Shown here in pieces: positions 63,118 through 64,000 of a stretch of DNA of 64,000 nt. The DNA is from Caldilineaceae bacterium (lineage in GTDB: Bacteria; Chloroflexota; Anaerolineae; Caldilineales; Caldilineaceae). The notes under the pieces were generated by a model. It had not been told where the DNA came from, made no database searches, and was given only the letters and a program-made list of their open reading frames with translations. The DNA is taken from positions 1-64,000 of the forward strand of contig JAGNDO010000008.1 of assembly GCA_018003515.1 (NCBI GenBank), read 5' to 3'. The first letter of the stretch is position 1; every line of letters begins with the position of its first letter. The translations under genes were made by a program, and so were the position numbers.

Positions 63118-63235
63118 GGAGCCGTGGGGGCAAGGATTACGAATGAACAGCATCGTTTCTGTATTGTAGCGGGTTTTGATGCTTTTTACAATGAAATTAG
63201 GTGGGCTGACCAAGACGAAATAAACAGACCCAAAT

Positions 63236-63311
<76 letters not shown>

Positions 63312-63827
63312 CTAATGGGTTGAGCGGGGGAGGCCCAAGAGTCGTTGGGTCACATCGATCAATACGTTGACCTGGAAGGGTTTGCTGACAACGGCCGCAT
63401 ACCGCTTCTCACTGCCGGTCTCCATCTGGCGTTTTTGGTCCATCACCTGGGCGGACATGATGATTTTGGGGGTCTTGGCGTATTTCTCATGCTGATTCAA
63501 AAAGTCCAACATCTCCCAACCGGTCCCATCCGGGAGATTTAGATCCACAAAGAAGAGGTCGATCTTTTCGCGCTCAATGAGATCCTTGGCCTGGGCGATG
63601 GTGCGGGCTCCGATAATTTGGTAACCCTGGCGAGAGAAAATCAACTGCACCAGCGTGACCAAATCTTTTTCATCCTCAAGATAGAGAATGCGTGCCCTGA
63701 GCGCCCCAGATTGGGGAGCGCTGCTGTTTCCATGATTGACGGGAATGAAAACAGGCTGCACACCATTGCTGGGCAGGCCGCTAACGTTTACCCGGGGCAT
63801 GGGCCTGGCAGTGCTAAATATCTCCAT
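63312..63827 (-). CDS. Single-domain response regulator
   Basis: The 171-residue product has a 40-residue low-complexity N-terminus and one receiver domain (about 45-168). It has acidic pocket E51-D52-E53, phospho-acceptor D95 in FFVDLNLPDG, a Ser at 125 in IIMSAQ, and K149 in VVSKPF. No output domain is attached, so it probably acts by protein-protein contact or as a phosphorelay intermediate. No histidine kinase is in the window. Confidence 0.9.
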   Translation of the reverse strand: MEIFSTARPMPRVNVSGLPSNGVQPVFIPVNHGNSSAPQSGALRARILYLEDEKDLVTLVQLIFSRQGYQIIGARTIAQAKDLIEREKIDLFFVDLNLPDGTGWEMLDFLNQHEKYAKTPKIIMSAQVMDQKRQMETGSEKRYAAVVSKPFQVNVLIDVTQRLLGLPRSTH

Positions 63828-64000
63828 ATCTTGGCATCCTTTGCATTAGATCGAGGGTTTGAACCCATGAACCTATGCCACGGGTGGTTTATCCAACATT
63901 TTCCGGTGAAGCCGTCAAACGCTGGGTAATCGTCAGCGCAACCCGACTACTGCAATAGTTTCTCATAGACGGGAAGGTTACACATCCTATAAACTACGGG
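63828..64000. other. Window end without a supported gene
   Basis: This should contain the promoter of the response regulator. No reading frame or hairpin convincing enough to name was seen. Confidence 0.4.

Noticed and set aside
63618-63929. Plus-strand 103-codon frame over the response regulator start
   Set aside because: Antisense to an intact receiver domain; no Shine-Dalgarno site or motif.

Overview
The window is a GC-rich bacterial chromosome segment. It is most likely from a member of the Chloroflexota (Anaerolineae/Caldilineae-like). This is inferred from the combination of an mreBCD-mrdA-minCD-rodA cluster, fused NuoC-NuoD and NuoE-NuoF subunits, a Chloroflexota-style multi-pass membrane protein, and many GC-rich dispersed palindromes. 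No rRNA or tRNA gene was found, so the assignment stays an inference.

Layout. Positions 1-1.4 kb hold a small membrane-anchored repeat protein and ribosomal protein L25. Positions 1.6-9.3 kb (minus strand) hold housekeeping and envelope genes: a LysM/M23 peptidase, hpt, a GH99-like glycosidase with an SH3 domain, a Nudix hydrolase, an RlmI-like methyltransferase, a small protein and tilS. Positions 9.4-18 kb (plus) form the rod-shape and division cluster mreB, mreC, mreD, mrdA (PBP2), minC, minD, rodA. A structured RNA candidate with its own promoter and terminator follows (18.05-18.29 kb), then a secreted protein. Positions 19.4-21.4 kb carry an AAA15 ATPase/RloB-like pair, probably a defence module, bounded by two long hairpins.

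Positions 21.5-41.1 kb (minus) encode a complete respiratory complex I (NuoA, B, CD, EF, G, H, I, J, K, L, M, N). The operon has accepted several insertions: a GxxExxY gene inside inverted repeats, a ParA-family ATPase with a partner gene, a CPBP protease next to a 110-bp second copy of the nuoH 3' end, and a small unknown gene. Divergently transcribed from it, 41.6-50.3 kb (plus) encodes a second set of only the membrane-arm subunits (NuoA, H, J, K, L, M, N), with no peripheral-arm genes. The two sets are separated by a 542-bp region with divergent promoters and a terminator-like attenuator in the nuoA1 leader.

Positions 50.3-64 kb hold a BNR-repeat surface protein, a MurE-like ligase, a repeat lipoprotein, a glycosidase/O-antigen-ligase fusion overlapping a CHAT-domain protease gene, a multi-pass membrane protein with a leaderless promoter, a PfpI-family protein, a ketopantoate-reductase-like enzyme and a single-domain response regulator.

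Intergenic spaces are crowded with dispersed palindromic repeats of at least five families. One copy lies in frame inside tilS. Several genes have a -10 box 6-8 nt before their start codon, which points to leaderless transcripts.
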